Source: Paraburkholderia flava
Lineage (GTDB): Bacteria > Pseudomonadota > Gammaproteobacteria > Burkholderiales > Burkholderiaceae
DNA length: 64,000 nucleotides
Assembly (NCBI RefSeq): GCF_004359985.1
Contig: NZ_SMRO01000003.1
Span: 852,206 to 916,205 of the forward strand
Direction of reading: 5' to 3'
Numbering within the stretch: the stretch's first letter is position 1; each line of letters begins with the position of its first letter. Shown piece after piece: positions 27,841 through 37,449 of this stretch. The translations under genes and the position numbers were made by a program. The notes under the pieces were generated by a model. It saw only the letters and a list, made by a program, of their open reading frames with translations. It did not search any database and was not told where the DNA came from.

Positions 27841-28908
27841 ATGCGTTTCGATCTCGAGCGGCCGTCGCAATCCGCTGCCCATCGCGTGGGCGTGCTGCTG
27901 ATCAATCTCGGTACGCCGGATGCGCCGACGCCCCGTGCAGTGCGCCGTTATCTCGCGCAGTTTCTGTCCGACCCGCGCGTCGTCGAAATTCCGGCGCTGC
28001 TGTGGCAGATCATCCTGCGCGTGCTGATCCTGCCGTTTCGCGGCCGGTCGTCGGCGAAGAAGTACGCGGCGGTCTGGATGCCCGAGGGTTCGCCGCTGCG
28101 CGTGCACACCGAAAAGCAGGTCGATGCGCTGCGCCAGCTGCTGCACGCGAACGGCTACACGACGCTCGTCGAGTACGCGATGCGCTACGGCACGCCCGGC
28201 ATTCCGGCGATGCTGAACCAGTTGAAGCTCGCGGGCGCCGAGCGCGTGCTGCTGATGCCGATGTACCCACAGTACTCGTCGTCGACCACGGCCACCGCAT
28301 TCGATGACGCGTTCGCCGCGCTGCGCCGCATGCGCAACCAGCTCGAGATCCGCACCGTGCGTCACTACGCGGATCACCCCGCGTACATCGCCGCGCTCGC
28401 TGCGCAGGTTCACCACTACTGGCATACACACGGCCGTCCCGATTTCTCGGCCGGCGACAAACTCGTGCTGAGTTTCCACGGCGTGCCGCGCCGTACGCTG
28501 GATCTCGGCGATCCGTATCACGACCAGTGCCAGCAAACCGCCTCGCTGCTGATGCATGCGCTCGAACTGACGCCGGTCGAATGCCGCGTGACGTTTCAGT
28601 CGCGCTTCGGCAAGGCCGAATGGCTGCAGCCGTACACCGCACCGACGCTGAAGGAACTGGGCGCGGCGGGCGTGCGGCGTGCCGACGTGTTCTGCCCGGG
28701 CTTCACGGCTGACTGTCTCGAGACGATCGAAGAAATCGGTATCGAGGTGCGCGACGAGTTCGTGCATGCGGGCGGCAAGGAGTTTCACCGGATTCCGTGC
28801 GTGAACAACGCGCCTGCATGGATCGCGGCGCTCGGTGAGATCGTCGCGGTCAATCTGCAGGGCTGGCCAGTTCAGGCGGCGCAGCCGCACGGCGTCGCGA
28901 CGACATGA
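27841..28908 (+). CDS. hemH: Ferrochelatase
   Basis: A 355-residue ferrochelatase inserting iron into protoporphyrin IX, the last step of protoheme synthesis. It shows the [16 protein letters not shown]-terminus, the catalytic His in [11 protein letters not shown] and the acidic residue in [22 protein letters not shown] hexamer at 27788-27793, about 48 bases upstream, is a likely -10 box, though no good -35 is seen. It lies between hrcA and hslR on the same strand. Confidence 0.96.
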   Translation: MRFDLERPSQSAAHRVGVLLINLGTPDAPTPRAVRRYLAQFLSDPRVVEIPALLWQIILRVLILPFRGRSSAKKYAAVWMPEGSPLRVHTEKQVDALRQLLHANGYTTLVEYAMRYGTPGIPAMLNQLKLAGAERVLLMPMYPQYSSSTTATAFDDAFAALRRMRNQLEIRTVRHYADHPAYIAALAAQVHHYWHTHGRPDFSAGDKLVLSFHGVPRRTLDLGDPYHDQCQQTASLLMHALELTPVECRVTFQSRFGKAEWLQPYTAPTLKELGAAGVRRADVFCPGFTADCLETIEEIGIEVRDEFVHAGGKEFHRIPCVNNAPAWIAALGEIVAVNLQGWPVQAAQPHGVATT

Positions 28909-28972
28909 ATGCCTTCGCCATGACATCGCGCGCAGGCATGCTATCTGCGTTGGGTTGCGTCCGGAGCATCCG

Positions 28973-29380
28973 ATGAACTACAGGATTTCGACGGACCCCG
29001 GCGCGCGGCTGCGCATCGACAAATGGTTATGGGCGGCGCGCCTCTTCAAGACCCGTTCGCTGGCAGCGGACGCAGTGGAGAAAGGCCGGGTGCGGATCGG
29101 CGGTCTGACTGTGAAGCCGGCGAAGGAAGTGCGGGTCGGCGACCGGGTCGAGGTCGAGATCGAACACGCGGTCTGGCAGCTGGACGTGCTGGGTCTGTGC
29201 GACGTGCGCGGTCCGGCCAGCATCGCGCAGACGCTATATACAGAGACAGTGGAAGGAAAAGCGAAGCGGCTGCTGGAACTGGAGCGCCGCAAGACGTATC
29301 GCGAACCGGCCGCCGCGTTTCACGGCCGGCCGACCAAGCGGGACCGGCGAACTATCGACAAACTTTCAGGTGGGGATTGA
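28973..29380 (+). CDS. hslR: Hsp15-type S4-domain RNA-binding protein
   Basis: A 135-residue protein with an S4 domain: RIDKWLWAARLFKTRSLAADAVEKGRVRIGGLTVKPAKEVRVGDRVEVE. A basic C-terminal tail follows (RRKTYREPAAAFHGRPTKRDRRTIDKL). Hsp15 binds 50S subunits carrying stalled nascent chains and helps recycle them during heat shock. Its place next to hemH and upstream of the chaperone genes fits a stress function. The last 29 bases overlap a small gene on the opposite strand. Confidence 0.93.
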   Translation: MNYRISTDPGARLRIDKWLWAARLFKTRSLAADAVEKGRVRIGGLTVKPAKEVRVGDRVEVEIEHAVWQLDVLGLCDVRGPASIAQTLYTETVEGKAKRLLELERRKTYREPAAAFHGRPTKRDRRTIDKLSGGD

Positions 29381-29513
29381 ACAGCTGCTCCATCGTCGCG
29401 TGCACGCTACCGTATTCGGTCGTGCTGTCGGTGACGGCGCCGGACATGCAGATGGTCGTGGTACCCGCGACGAGTACCAAGGCGACCACGGATATTGCAA
29501 AGGTCAGTTTCAC
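29352..29513 (-). CDS. Small exported or membrane protein (53 aa)
   Basis: A GTG start is preceded by a perfect AGGAGG with 5-base spacing. The product begins with a signal-like hydrophobic segment (KLTFAISVVALVLVAGTTTICM) and a short polar tail (TDSTTEYGSVHATMEQLF). A Cys at residue 22 lies at the end of the hydrophobic run, but the context is not a clean lipobox. I do not recognise the family. The frame overlaps the 3' end of hslR tail to tail. The ribosome-binding site makes it a likely real gene. Confidence 0.6.
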   Translation of the reverse strand: MKLTFAISVVALVLVAGTTTICMSGAVTDSTTEYGSVHATMEQLFNPHLKVCR

Positions 29514-29868
29514 TGGTACCTCCTGAATGCACAGGATGGAAACGGGCAATTGAAAAATGATGGCTCGGCGTAAGGTTAGGGTAAACGTGCCTTTTCCTAC
29601 GCTTGGATGGAGTTTAGGCCAGTCGCGAGGCAGGCTCAATCTCAATCTGATGAAGCTTGGGTAATGGTTGTAACGGGCCGTTTCCGCGGCACGGTTGAAG
29701 TGCAAAAAGCGCCGTCGGATGGCTTGAAAATGCCGTTTTTGCGCCCATCTGCACCGGCAGTGAGCGCAACGACGTCGCGCCGTGACAACACGGCAATGCG
29801 AGGGCAGCGACGACATTGGCTGCCTTGTCTTTGCTTCTGTTTTTATATTTCTAATGACTTTCAGCGAC
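29514..29868. other. Intergenic region upstream of grpE
   Basis: About 355 bases with no supportable plus-strand gene. It holds the sigma-32 type promoter described separately and presumably the minus-strand promoter of the 53-residue protein. It is AT-rich compared with its surroundings near 29830-29860. Confidence 0.5.
29723..29750 (+). promoter_or_regulatory. Sigma-32 (heat-shock) promoter upstream of grpE
   Basis: CTTGAAA and GCCCATCT are separated by 13 bases. The sigma-32 consensus is CTTGAAA, 11-16 bases, CCCCATNT, so the match is perfect at -35 and one mismatch at -10. The start would be near 29757, about 110 bases before the grpE ATG, and would drive the grpE-trx-dnaK-dnaJ unit. Confidence 0.8.
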
Positions 29869-30438
29869 ATGGAAAACACGCAAGAGAATCCGGCGGGGCA
29901 GAATCCTGCTCCCGCCGCCGACGCCGAGCGCCAGGCCGCCGAGGCCGCTGCCGCCCAGCAGCAGGAACCCGCGGACGCGGCGAACGAAACCGCCGCCGCG
30001 CTCGCCGAGGCTCAGGTGAAGATCGCCGAGTTGCAGGAAAGCTTCCTGCGCGCGCGCGCCGAGACCGAGAACGTGCGCCGCCGCGCGCAGGAAGACGTCA
30101 CGAAGGCCCACAAGTTCGCGATCGAAAACTTCGCCGAGCATCTGCTGCCGGTGGTCGACAGCCTCGAGGCTGCACTCGTCCATTCGTCGGACGATCTGGT
30201 GAAGGTTCGCGAAGGCGTCGAGCTGACGCTGCGCCAGCTCACGGGTGCGCTCGAGAAAGGTCGCGTCGTGCCGATCGATCCGGTCGGCGAGAAGTTCGAC
30301 CCGCATCGCCATCAGGCAATCTCGATGGTGCCGGCCGAGCAGGAACCGAACACCGTTGTGACCGTGCTGCAAAAGGGTTACGTGATCGCGGACCGCGTGC
30401 TGCGGCCGGCGCTCGTGACCGTGACGCAGCCGAAGTAA
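29869..30438 (+). CDS. grpE: Nucleotide exchange factor GrpE
   Basis: A 189-residue co-chaperone that releases ADP from DnaK. After an Ala/Gln-rich low-complexity N-terminus (residues 1-45) comes the long coiled coil ([32 protein letters not shown]), then the beta domain with the signature around [22 protein letters not shown] and [24 protein letters not shown]. It is first in the chaperone unit behind a sigma-32 promoter. Confidence 0.96.
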   Translation: MENTQENPAGQNPAPAADAERQAAEAAAAQQQEPADAANETAAALAEAQVKIAELQESFLRARAETENVRRRAQEDVTKAHKFAIENFAEHLLPVVDSLEAALVHSSDDLVKVREGVELTLRQLTGALEKGRVVPIDPVGEKFDPHRHQAISMVPAEQEPNTVVTVLQKGYVIADRVLRPALVTVTQPK

Positions 30439-30484
30439 CCCCGGCGGGCTCGCACACTTCCCCAAATCAGCAGTTGACCCGGCC

Positions 30485-30886
30485 ATGACGAGCATTCCCG
30501 TCGACGCGACCGCATTCGCCGCATTCGACATGCAGGAAGTGACCGCGGAGTCGTTCGACGCGGCGCTGGCCGGGGCAGGCGACCAGCTGACGGTCGTGTT
30601 CTTCTGGGGGCTCGACTGCTTCAACTGCGAGATCGCGAAGAAGGCGATGCTGGCGCAGCCGGACGCGATCCGGGCGCTCGGGTTGAGGTGGTTTCACAGC
30701 AATGTGTACGAGCATCGGGAGCTGGGGCGGCGTTTTCTGCTGCACGGCGTGCCGACGTGGTTCTTTTTCCATCGGGGCAAGCGTCTCGGTCGCGCGACCG
30801 GCTGGCATGGACTCGGGCAGTTCGAAGCAGCGGTCGCGGCGGCGCGAGCTAAGGTGAACGAGTCGCCGGCGATTGAAAAAAATTAA
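30485..30886 (+). CDS. Thioredoxin-like protein of the grpE-dnaK cluster
   Basis: A 133-residue single-domain thioredoxin fold. The redox motif is C45-F-N-C48 in WGLDCFNCEIAK, and the cis-Pro is P90 in GVPTWFFF. The CFNC dipeptide differs from the CGPC of ordinary thioredoxins. It starts 46 bases after grpE and is followed by dnaK, so it is heat-induced with the chaperones if the grpE promoter is the only one. It may protect or reduce thiols in heat-stressed proteins; that role is inferred from context alone. Confidence 0.85.
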   Translation: MTSIPVDATAFAAFDMQEVTAESFDAALAGAGDQLTVVFFWGLDCFNCEIAKKAMLAQPDAIRALGLRWFHSNVYEHRELGRRFLLHGVPTWFFFHRGKRLGRATGWHGLGQFEAAVAAARAKVNESPAIEKN

Positions 30887-30888
30887 AG

Positions 30889-30997
30889 ACCGCATCGGGT
30901 AAAAGGTCTTGAAAACGATGCGGTTGCACTTACCTTAAGTGCAGGCACGAATTTGAACGCGGAAAACGCCTGAAAACCAGCAGGCAAGGCGTTCCGC
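30889..30997 (+). promoter_or_regulatory. Three consecutive hairpins in the dnaK leader
   Basis: Immediately after the thioredoxin-like gene three inverted repeats follow one another. ACCGCATCG pairs with CGATGCGGT (30889-30924). TGCACTTA pairs with TAAGTGCA around CCT (30925-30943). GCGGAA..CGCC pairs with GGCGTTCCGC (30959-30997, with a two-base bulge and an alternative inner GCCTG/CAGGC stem). The dnaK Shine-Dalgarno (GGAG, near 31014) lies just beyond. No T-tract follows, so this is not an ordinary terminator. Confidence 0.65.
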
Positions 30998-31027
30998 AGC
31001 ACATCGAATCTTTGGAGATTGGTAAAA

Positions 31028-32989
31028 ATGGGCAAAATCATCGGCATCGACCTCGGCACCACGAACTCGTGCGTGGCGTTGATGGAAGGCAATCAGGTCA
31101 AAGTGATCGAAAACTCGGAAGGCGCCCGTACGACGCCGTCGATCATCGCCTACATGGACGACAACGAAGTGCTCGTCGGTGCGCCGGCGAAGCGCCAGTC
31201 GGTGACCAACCCGCGCAACACGCTGTACGCGGTCAAGCGCCTGATCGGCCGCCGCTTCGACGAAAAGGAAGTGCAGAAGGACATCAACCTGATGCCCTAC
31301 AAGATCGTCAAGCACGACAACGGCGACGCATGGGTCGAAGCCCACGATCAGAAGCTCGCGCCGTCGCAGGTCTCCGCCGAAGTGCTGCGCAAGATGAAGA
31401 AGACCGCTGAAGACTACCTCGGCGAGCCGGTCACCGAAGCCGTGATCACGGTTCCCGCGTACTTCAACGACAGCCAGCGTCAGGCCACGAAGGACGCCGG
31501 CCGCATCGCCGGTCTGGAAGTGAAGCGGATCATCAACGAACCGACCGCAGCCGCGCTCGCGTTCGGTCTGGACAAGGGCGCAGAGGGCGACCGCAAGATC
31601 GCGGTGTTCGACCTCGGCGGCGGCACGTTCGACATCTCGATCATCGAAATCGCGGACGTTGACGGTGAAATGCAGTTCGAAGTGCTGTCGACGAACGGCG
31701 ATACGTTCCTCGGCGGTGAAGACTTCGACCAGCGCATCATCGATTACATCATCGGCGAGTTCAAGAAAGAGCAGGGCGTCGACCTGGCAAAGGACGTGCT
31801 CGCGCTGCAACGCCTGAAGGAAGCCGCTGAAAAGGCGAAGATCGAACTGTCGTCGGGCCAGCAGACCGAAATCAACCTGCCGTACATCACGGCCGACGCG
31901 TCGGGTCCGAAGCACTTGAACCTGAAGATCACCCGCGCGAAGCTCGAAGCGCTGGTCGAAGACCTGATCGAACGCACGATCGAACCGTGCCGTGTCGCGA
32001 TCAAGGACGCCGGCGTGAAGGTGAGCGATATCGACGACGTGATCCTGGTCGGCGGTCAGACGCGTATGCCGAAGGTGCTGGACAAGGTGAAGGAGTTCTT
32101 CGGCAAGGACCCGCGCCGCGACGTGAACCCGGACGAAGCCGTTGCAGTCGGTGCGGCGATCCAGGGCCAGGTGCTGTCGGGCGACCGCAAGGACGTGCTG
32201 CTGCTCGACGTGACCCCGCTGTCGCTCGGCATCGAGACGCTCGGTGGCGTGATGACGAAGATGATCAACAAGAACACGACGATCCCGACGAAGCACGCGC
32301 AGGTGTACTCCACTGCGGATGACAACCAGGGCGCCGTGACGATCAAGGTGTTCCAGGGCGAACGCGAAATGGCAGCCGGCAACAAGCTGCTCGGCGAGTT
32401 CAACCTCGAAGGCATTCCGCCGTCGCCGCGCGGCGTGCCGCAGATCGAAGTGAGCTTCGACATCGACGCGAACGGCATCCTGCACGTGGGCGCAAAGGAC
32501 AAGGCCACCGGCAAGGAAAACCGCATCGTCATCAAGGCGAACTCGGGTCTGTCGGAAGCCGAGATCGAGAAGATGGTGAAGGACGCGGAAGCGAACGCCG
32601 AAGAAGATCACAAGCTGCGTGAGCTGGCCGATGCCCGCAACCAGGGCGACGCGCTGGTCCACAGCACGAAGAAGGCGCTCACCGAATACGGCGACAAGCT
32701 CGAAGCCGGTGAGAAGGAAAAGATCGAAGCGGCGCTGAAGGATCTCGAAGAAACGCTGAAGAGCAGCGCGAGCGACAAGGCGGCGATCGACGCGAAGATC
32801 GAAGCAGTGGCGACGTCGTCGCAGAAGCTCGGCGAAAAGATGTACGCCGACATGCAGGCAGCGCAAGGTGCAGCAGGCGCGGCGGCGGGTGCTGCCGGTG
32901 CGGCGGGCGGTGCTTCGGCAGGTGCGAGTGCCGGCCAGCCGGAAGACGATGTCGTCGACGCCGAGTTCAAGGAAGTGAAGAAAGACTAA
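31028..32989 (+). CDS. dnaK: Chaperone DnaK (Hsp70)
   Basis: A 653-residue Hsp70 of normal length. The ATPase domain begins [16 protein letters not shown] and has the [12 protein letters not shown] and [13 protein letters not shown] signatures. The linker [16 protein letters not shown] leads to the substrate-binding domain, and the tail is a Gly/Ala-rich stretch ending [14 protein letters not shown]. It refolds proteins with GrpE and DnaJ, encoded on either side. TTGGAG precedes the ATG at a suitable distance. The 140-base leader is highly structured. Confidence 0.98.
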   Translation: MGKIIGIDLGTTNSCVALMEGNQVKVIENSEGARTTPSIIAYMDDNEVLVGAPAKRQSVTNPRNTLYAVKRLIGRRFDEKEVQKDINLMPYKIVKHDNGDAWVEAHDQKLAPSQVSAEVLRKMKKTAEDYLGEPVTEAVITVPAYFNDSQRQATKDAGRIAGLEVKRIINEPTAAALAFGLDKGAEGDRKIAVFDLGGGTFDISIIEIADVDGEMQFEVLSTNGDTFLGGEDFDQRIIDYIIGEFKKEQGVDLAKDVLALQRLKEAAEKAKIELSSGQQTEINLPYITADASGPKHLNLKITRAKLEALVEDLIERTIEPCRVAIKDAGVKVSDIDDVILVGGQTRMPKVLDKVKEFFGKDPRRDVNPDEAVAVGAAIQGQVLSGDRKDVLLLDVTPLSLGIETLGGVMTKMINKNTTIPTKHAQVYSTADDNQGAVTIKVFQGEREMAAGNKLLGEFNLEGIPPSPRGVPQIEVSFDIDANGILHVGAKDKATGKENRIVIKANSGLSEAEIEKMVKDAEANAEEDHKLRELADARNQGDALVHSTKKALTEYGDKLEAGEKEKIEAALKDLEETLKSSASDKAAIDAKIEAVATSSQKLGEKMYADMQAAQGAAGAAAGAAGAAGGASAGASAGQPEDDVVDAEFKEVKKD

Positions 32990-33021
32990 GGCCGGTTGCG
33001 TTGCGTTTAACAACGACGACA

Positions 33022-33046
33022 CCATGCGCAGCACCGCTGCGCATGG
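33022..33046 (+). repeat. Perfect hairpin in the dnaK-dnaJ spacer
   Basis: CCATGCGCAGC and GCTGCGCATGG form an 11-bp stem with a 3-base loop, 33 bases after the dnaK stop. There is no T-tract. It sits in a 263-base spacer that otherwise shows nothing recognisable. It may protect the dnaK mRNA 3' end or lower read-through into dnaJ. Confidence 0.6.
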
Positions 33047-33252
33047 CCGGCTGCAAGAAGGTCTGCGCTGATCGGGCGCATGACCGGTTACCACGCTCGG
33101 CGAGCCTTCCGGCTCCCCGGGCACGTTTGTTTTGTGGAGGTCGCTGCGTGCGTCGTGCAAACGGCAGTGCGCGCGGTGTCCGGACGAGTCGCGAGACTCC
33201 AGCATTCAACAGGAGCCGCCGCGCTGTACCGCGCGGCTGGCGCTGAACCGAT

Positions 33253-34392
33253 ATGGCGAAACGGGATTACTACGAGGTTCTGGGCGTCGCGAAGAACGCG
33301 AGCGACGACGAGATCAAGAAGGCTTATCGCAAGCTCGCGATGAAGCATCACCCCGACCGCAATCCGGACAACAAGGATTCGGAAGAGCGTTTCAAGGAGG
33401 TGAAGGAGGCCTATGAAATGCTCTCGGACTCGCAGAAGCGTGGCGCCTACGATCAGTACGGCCACGCGGGCGTCGATCCGAATATGGGCGGCGCTGGTGC
33501 GCAGGGCTTCGGCGGATTCGCCGATGCGTTCGGCGATATCTTCGGCGACATCTTCGGCCAGGCGGCCGGCGGTGCTGCGCGCGGTGGACGCGGCGGCGGT
33601 CCGCAGGTGTATCGCGGTGCCGATCTGCGCTACAGCATGGAGATCACGCTCGAACAGGCCGCGCACGGCTACGACACGCAGATCCGCGTACCCAGCTGGG
33701 TATCGTGCGAGGTGTGCCACGGTTCCGGCGCGAAGCCCGGCACGAAGCCGGAAACCTGCCCGACCTGTAACGGCTCCGGCGCGGTCCGGATGTCGCAGGG
33801 TTTCTTCAGCATCCAGCAAACCTGCCCGAAGTGCCACGGCACCGGCACGTATATTCCCGAGCCTTGCACGCACTGCCACGGCGCGGGTAAGACCAAGGAA
33901 ACCAAGACCCTCGAAGTGAAGATCCCGGCCGGCATCGACGACGGCATGCGGATCCGCTCGGCCGGCAACGGCGAGCCGGGGATCAACGGCGGTCCGTCGG
34001 GCGATCTGTACGTGGAAATCCACATCAAGTCGCACACGGTGTTCGAACGTGACGGCGACGACCTGCATTGCCAGATGCCGATTCCGTTTACCACCGCAGC
34101 GCTCGGCGGCGAGATCGAAGTGCCGACGCTTGCCGGTCGTGCGAGCTTCCCGGTGTCGGAAGGCACGCAGTCGGGCAAGACGTTCCGTCTGCGCGGCAAG
34201 GGCATCAAGGGTCTGCGCTCGAGCATCGCGGGCGATCTGTACGTGCACGTTCAGGTCGAAACGCCGGTCAAGCTCACCGAGCAGCAGCGCGAACTGCTGC
34301 AGCAGTTCGAGAAGTCGCTGGTGGAAGGCGGGGCGCGACATAGCCCGCAGAGCAAGAGCTGGTTCGATCGGGTGAAGAGCTTCTTCGATTGA
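33253..34392 (+). CDS. dnaJ: Co-chaperone DnaJ (Hsp40, type I)
   Basis: A 379-residue type I DnaJ. The J domain carries HPD at residues 33-35, followed by a Gly/Phe-rich region. Four zinc-finger repeats are present ([32 protein letters not shown]), then the C-terminal substrate-binding domains. It delivers clients to DnaK and stimulates its ATPase. It is downstream of dnaK on the same strand. Confidence 0.98.
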   Translation: MAKRDYYEVLGVAKNASDDEIKKAYRKLAMKHHPDRNPDNKDSEERFKEVKEAYEMLSDSQKRGAYDQYGHAGVDPNMGGAGAQGFGGFADAFGDIFGDIFGQAAGGAARGGRGGGPQVYRGADLRYSMEITLEQAAHGYDTQIRVPSWVSCEVCHGSGAKPGTKPETCPTCNGSGAVRMSQGFFSIQQTCPKCHGTGTYIPEPCTHCHGAGKTKETKTLEVKIPAGIDDGMRIRSAGNGEPGINGGPSGDLYVEIHIKSHTVFERDGDDLHCQMPIPFTTAALGGEIEVPTLAGRASFPVSEGTQSGKTFRLRGKGIKGLRSSIAGDLYVHVQVETPVKLTEQQRELLQQFEKSLVEGGARHSPQSKSWFDRVKSFFD

Positions 34393-34417
34393 GCGTCAGC
34401 GGTCACGCGGGGTGAAC

Positions 34418-36364
34418 ATGGTCATGCCGGGAGTCCCGACGACAGCTAACGAGCAGCACGAACGCGATGCCATGTTCGTGCTGCTGGACGACAGCGCGTC
34501 GACCGCGCAGCATCCGACGAGCCGCCTGTACACAGGCTTCGTGCGCGAGCATGTGTGCGCGGAAGCGAACGGCGCCGCGCTCGACGCGGTTGGCGTCGCA
34601 GTCACGGCGGGTCAGCGCGAAGGTTTGCACGCGGTCGTGCTGGGGGACTATGAGTTCGGTCGCGATCTCGACCTGTCCAGCAGCCGCGATCGCGATTCAC
34701 ACGCATCACCGAAAATACAAACGCAGCCGGGCGACGCCTCGCTGCGTTTTTTATTGTTCTCGCGCTGCGAGCATCTGTCGCGCGACGCGGTCGATGCATG
34801 GCTCGCGCAACGCGACGGCGGCGCGGAGCAGCCGTCGGTGGCCGGTGCGGCGAACCTGCGCGAAAGCGTCGACCAGACGCAATTCACCGACGCGATCGAC
34901 CGCATTCACGAAGCGCTGCGCGACGGCGACTCGTATCAGGTCAACTACACGTACCGGATGACGTTCGACGCGTTCGGCATGCCGCTCGCGTTCTATCGAC
35001 GGCTGCGTGCGCGTCAGCCGGTGCCGTACGGCGTACTCGCCGCGCTGCCGGACGATCGCTGGGTGCTGTCGTGTTCGCCGGAGCTGTTCGTGCGCAACGA
35101 ACGCGGCACGCTGCTCGCGCGGCCGATGAAGGGCACCGCGCCGACTTCCACCGATCCCGATGCGAATCGCCGTGCCGCCGACTTCCTCGCGAACGATCCG
35201 AAGAACCGCGCCGAAAACGTGATGATCGTCGACCTGCTGCGCAACGACCTGTCGCGGGTCGCGCAGATCGGCTCGGTGAGTGTGCCGGCGCTGTTCTCGG
35301 TCGAACCCTATGCATCGGTGTGGCAGATGACGTCGACGGTGACCGCGAAGCTGCTTCCGCAGGCGTCGTTCGGCGACGTGCTGCGCGCGCTGTTTCCGTG
35401 CGGCTCGATCACCGGCGCGCCGAAGCATCGCACGATGCAGCTGATCGACACGCTCGAAACGACGCCGCGCGGACTCTATACGGGCATGATCGGCTGGCTT
35501 GATACGCCGGCGGAAGAGGACGCGTGCGGTGACTTCTGTCTGTCGGTGGCGATCCGCACGTTGACGCTCGATGTGCCGCTTCACGCGACACACGCGGACG
35601 GTAGCGAGCGGCGCGGCACGCTGGGCGTCGGCGCGGGAATCGTGCTCGACAGCATTGCCGCCGACGAATACGCCGAGTGCCGGCTGAAAGCCCGCTTCCT
35701 GACCGACGCCGATCCGGGCTTCGAACTCTTCGAAACGATGTACGCGACGCGCGAGCAGCACGTCCGTCATCTCGACCGGCATCTCAAGCGATTGTCTTCA
35801 AGCGCGCGCTGCTTCGGCTTCGCGTTCGATGAAGAAGCGGTGCGCACACGACTCGACGAGCAGTGTGCGGCGTTGCCGCCAGGCGTTGCACATCGTGTGC
35901 GGCTTGCGCTGGGTAAAGCGGGTATCGCGCAGATCGTCGCCGCACCGCTTGCACCGTTGCAGAGCGAGACGGTGGGTGTGCTGCTCGGGCCGGATCACGG
36001 GTTCGCCGCGACGCGGGCCGACGATCTGCTGCTCCTCCACAAGTCGACGCGCCGCGCCGACTACGATCGCGCCTGGCGCGAAGCGGAAACGCACGGCGCC
36101 TTCGACACGCTGTTCTTCAACGAGCGCGACGAACTGACCGAGGGAGGGCGTTCGAATGTGTTCGTCAAGCTCGACGGTCGCTGGTGGACGCCGCCGCTCG
36201 CGGCAGGTGTGTTGCCCGGCGTGATGCGCTCAGTGCTGCTCGACGATCCGGCATGGCAGGCAGAAGAACGTGTGCTGACGCGTGCCGATCTGCTGCGCGC
36301 CGATGCGCTGGTGATCTGCAACGCGCTACGCGGCGCGTTGGCTGCGCGCATCGTTACAACCTAG
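34418..36364 (+). CDS. pabB: Fused aminodeoxychorismate synthase component I / aminodeoxychorismate lyase
   Basis: A 648-residue fusion for 4-aminobenzoate synthesis in the folate pathway. Roughly residues 1-390 are the chorismate-binding PabB part (GDSYQVNYTYRM, MKGTAPTSTDPDANR, NVMIVDLLRNDLSRV, GSITGAPKHRTMQLI). The C-terminal part is a PabC-like PLP lyase (LFETMYATREQHVRHLDRHL, the PLP lysine region LLLHKSTRRADYD, FNERDELTEGGRSNVFVK). PabA is not encoded nearby. The start is uncertain among GTG at 34412 and ATGs at 34418, 34424 and 34472; no ribosome-binding site is decisive. Confidence 0.9.
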   Translation: MVMPGVPTTANEQHERDAMFVLLDDSASTAQHPTSRLYTGFVREHVCAEANGAALDAVGVAVTAGQREGLHAVVLGDYEFGRDLDLSSSRDRDSHASPKIQTQPGDASLRFLLFSRCEHLSRDAVDAWLAQRDGGAEQPSVAGAANLRESVDQTQFTDAIDRIHEALRDGDSYQVNYTYRMTFDAFGMPLAFYRRLRARQPVPYGVLAALPDDRWVLSCSPELFVRNERGTLLARPMKGTAPTSTDPDANRRAADFLANDPKNRAENVMIVDLLRNDLSRVAQIGSVSVPALFSVEPYASVWQMTSTVTAKLLPQASFGDVLRALFPCGSITGAPKHRTMQLIDTLETTPRGLYTGMIGWLDTPAEEDACGDFCLSVAIRTLTLDVPLHATHADGSERRGTLGVGAGIVLDSIAADEYAECRLKARFLTDADPGFELFETMYATREQHVRHLDRHLKRLSSSARCFGFAFDEEAVRTRLDEQCAALPPGVAHRVRLALGKAGIAQIVAAPLAPLQSETVGVLLGPDHGFAATRADDLLLLHKSTRRADYDRAWREAETHGAFDTLFFNERDELTEGGRSNVFVKLDGRWWTPPLAAGVLPGVMRSVLLDDPAWQAEERVLTRADLLRADALVICNALRGALAARIVTT

Positions 36365-36583
36365 AGGCACAGCGCGCGTCGCGCTGCAGCCATTTGGTCG
36401 CTACCGCTATTACGCGGGCTCGTTCAGAAAGTGGCGAACCGTACGCTGCGTCGCAACTGCGCGCGTTGCCATGCGTCAGCGCGGCGGCCTTACCCGGGAA
36501 TCAGAAAGAGCGCAGCGATGCTGCGCGACCTGCGCATGTCGCCACGCCCCGGCGCGAACCGTTCGCCGCAGCCTCACCCCAAA

Positions 36584-37399
36584 TCAAAACGTATGCTCCG
36601 CCCCAGGAAACGCTCCATCCTTCACCTCACGCACATACGCCGATACCGCATCGAAAATACTCGGCTGTCCCTGCATGAAATCCTTCACGAAGCGCGGCCG
36701 CTTGCCTGGGAAAATACCCAGCATGTCGTGCAGCACCAGCACCTGACCCGAACAGTCCACACCCGCGCCGATACCGATCGTCGGAATGCGCAACTGCTTC
36801 GTGACGTCGGCGGCGAGCTGCGTCGGGATTGCCTCCATCACGATCAACTGCGCGCCCGCGTCCTGTAGCGCGCGCGAATCGCGCAGCAGCTGGCTCGCTC
36901 CGGCCTCGGTCTTGCCTTGCACCTTGAAGCCGCCGAACGCATGCACCGATTGCGGCGTGAGTCCGACGTGCGCGCAGACCGGCACCGCGCGCTCGACCAG
37001 AAAGCGCACCGTATCGACGAGCCATTCGCCGCCTTCGAGCTTCACCATCTGCGCGCCGGCGCGCATCACCTGGGTTGCGCTCGCGAATGCATCGGCGGGC
37101 GTCGCGTAAGTGCCGAACGGCAGGTCCGACACGATCAGCGCCGACGGCTGCGCGCGGGCGACACAGGCCGTGTGATACGCGATATCGTCGAGCGAAACCG
37201 GCAAGGTGGTGGTGTGGCCTTGCAGCACGTTGCCGAGCGAATCGCCGATCAGCAACACGTCGACACCCGCGCGATCCAGCAGCGCGGAAAAGCTCGCGTC
37301 GTAACAGGTGAGCATGGCGATCTTTTCGCCGGCGTCGCGCATCGCCTGAAGCTTCGGGACGGTGATCGCGTGCCGGCTCGCTTCCTGCAGATAGGTCAT
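36584..37399 (-). CDS. panB: 3-methyl-2-oxobutanoate hydroxymethyltransferase
   Basis: A 271-residue TIM-barrel enzyme making ketopantoate in pantothenate and coenzyme A synthesis. It shows [36 protein letters not shown], the MVKLEGG motif and the [24 protein letters not shown] signature. The ATG giving [10 protein letters not shown] fits the family N-terminus. It ends the minus-strand run from perM and converges on the pab gene. Confidence 0.96.
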   Translation of the reverse strand: MTYLQEASRHAITVPKLQAMRDAGEKIAMLTCYDASFSALLDRAGVDVLLIGDSLGNVLQGHTTTLPVSLDDIAYHTACVARAQPSALIVSDLPFGTYATPADAFASATQVMRAGAQMVKLEGGEWLVDTVRFLVERAVPVCAHVGLTPQSVHAFGGFKVQGKTEAGASQLLRDSRALQDAGAQLIVMEAIPTQLAADVTKQLRIPTIGIGAGVDCSGQVLVLHDMLGIFPGKRPRFVKDFMQGQPSIFDAVSAYVREVKDGAFPGAEHTF

Positions 37400-37449
37400 G
37401 AGGAAATCCGTTGAAAATACGTTGGAGGTGTCGTGCAGCGCGCCGTCGA

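Noticed and set aside
30908..30914. CTTGAAA upstream of dnaK as a second sigma-32 promoter
   Set aside because: The -35 element is perfect but nothing like CCCCATNT occurs 11-16 bases downstream; the sequence instead lies in the loop of the first dnaK-leader hairpin.
30935..33205. A 756-codon open frame on the minus strand opposite dnaK
   Set aside because: Same cause: it is antisense to the highly conserved dnaK and shows no recognisable protein sequence.
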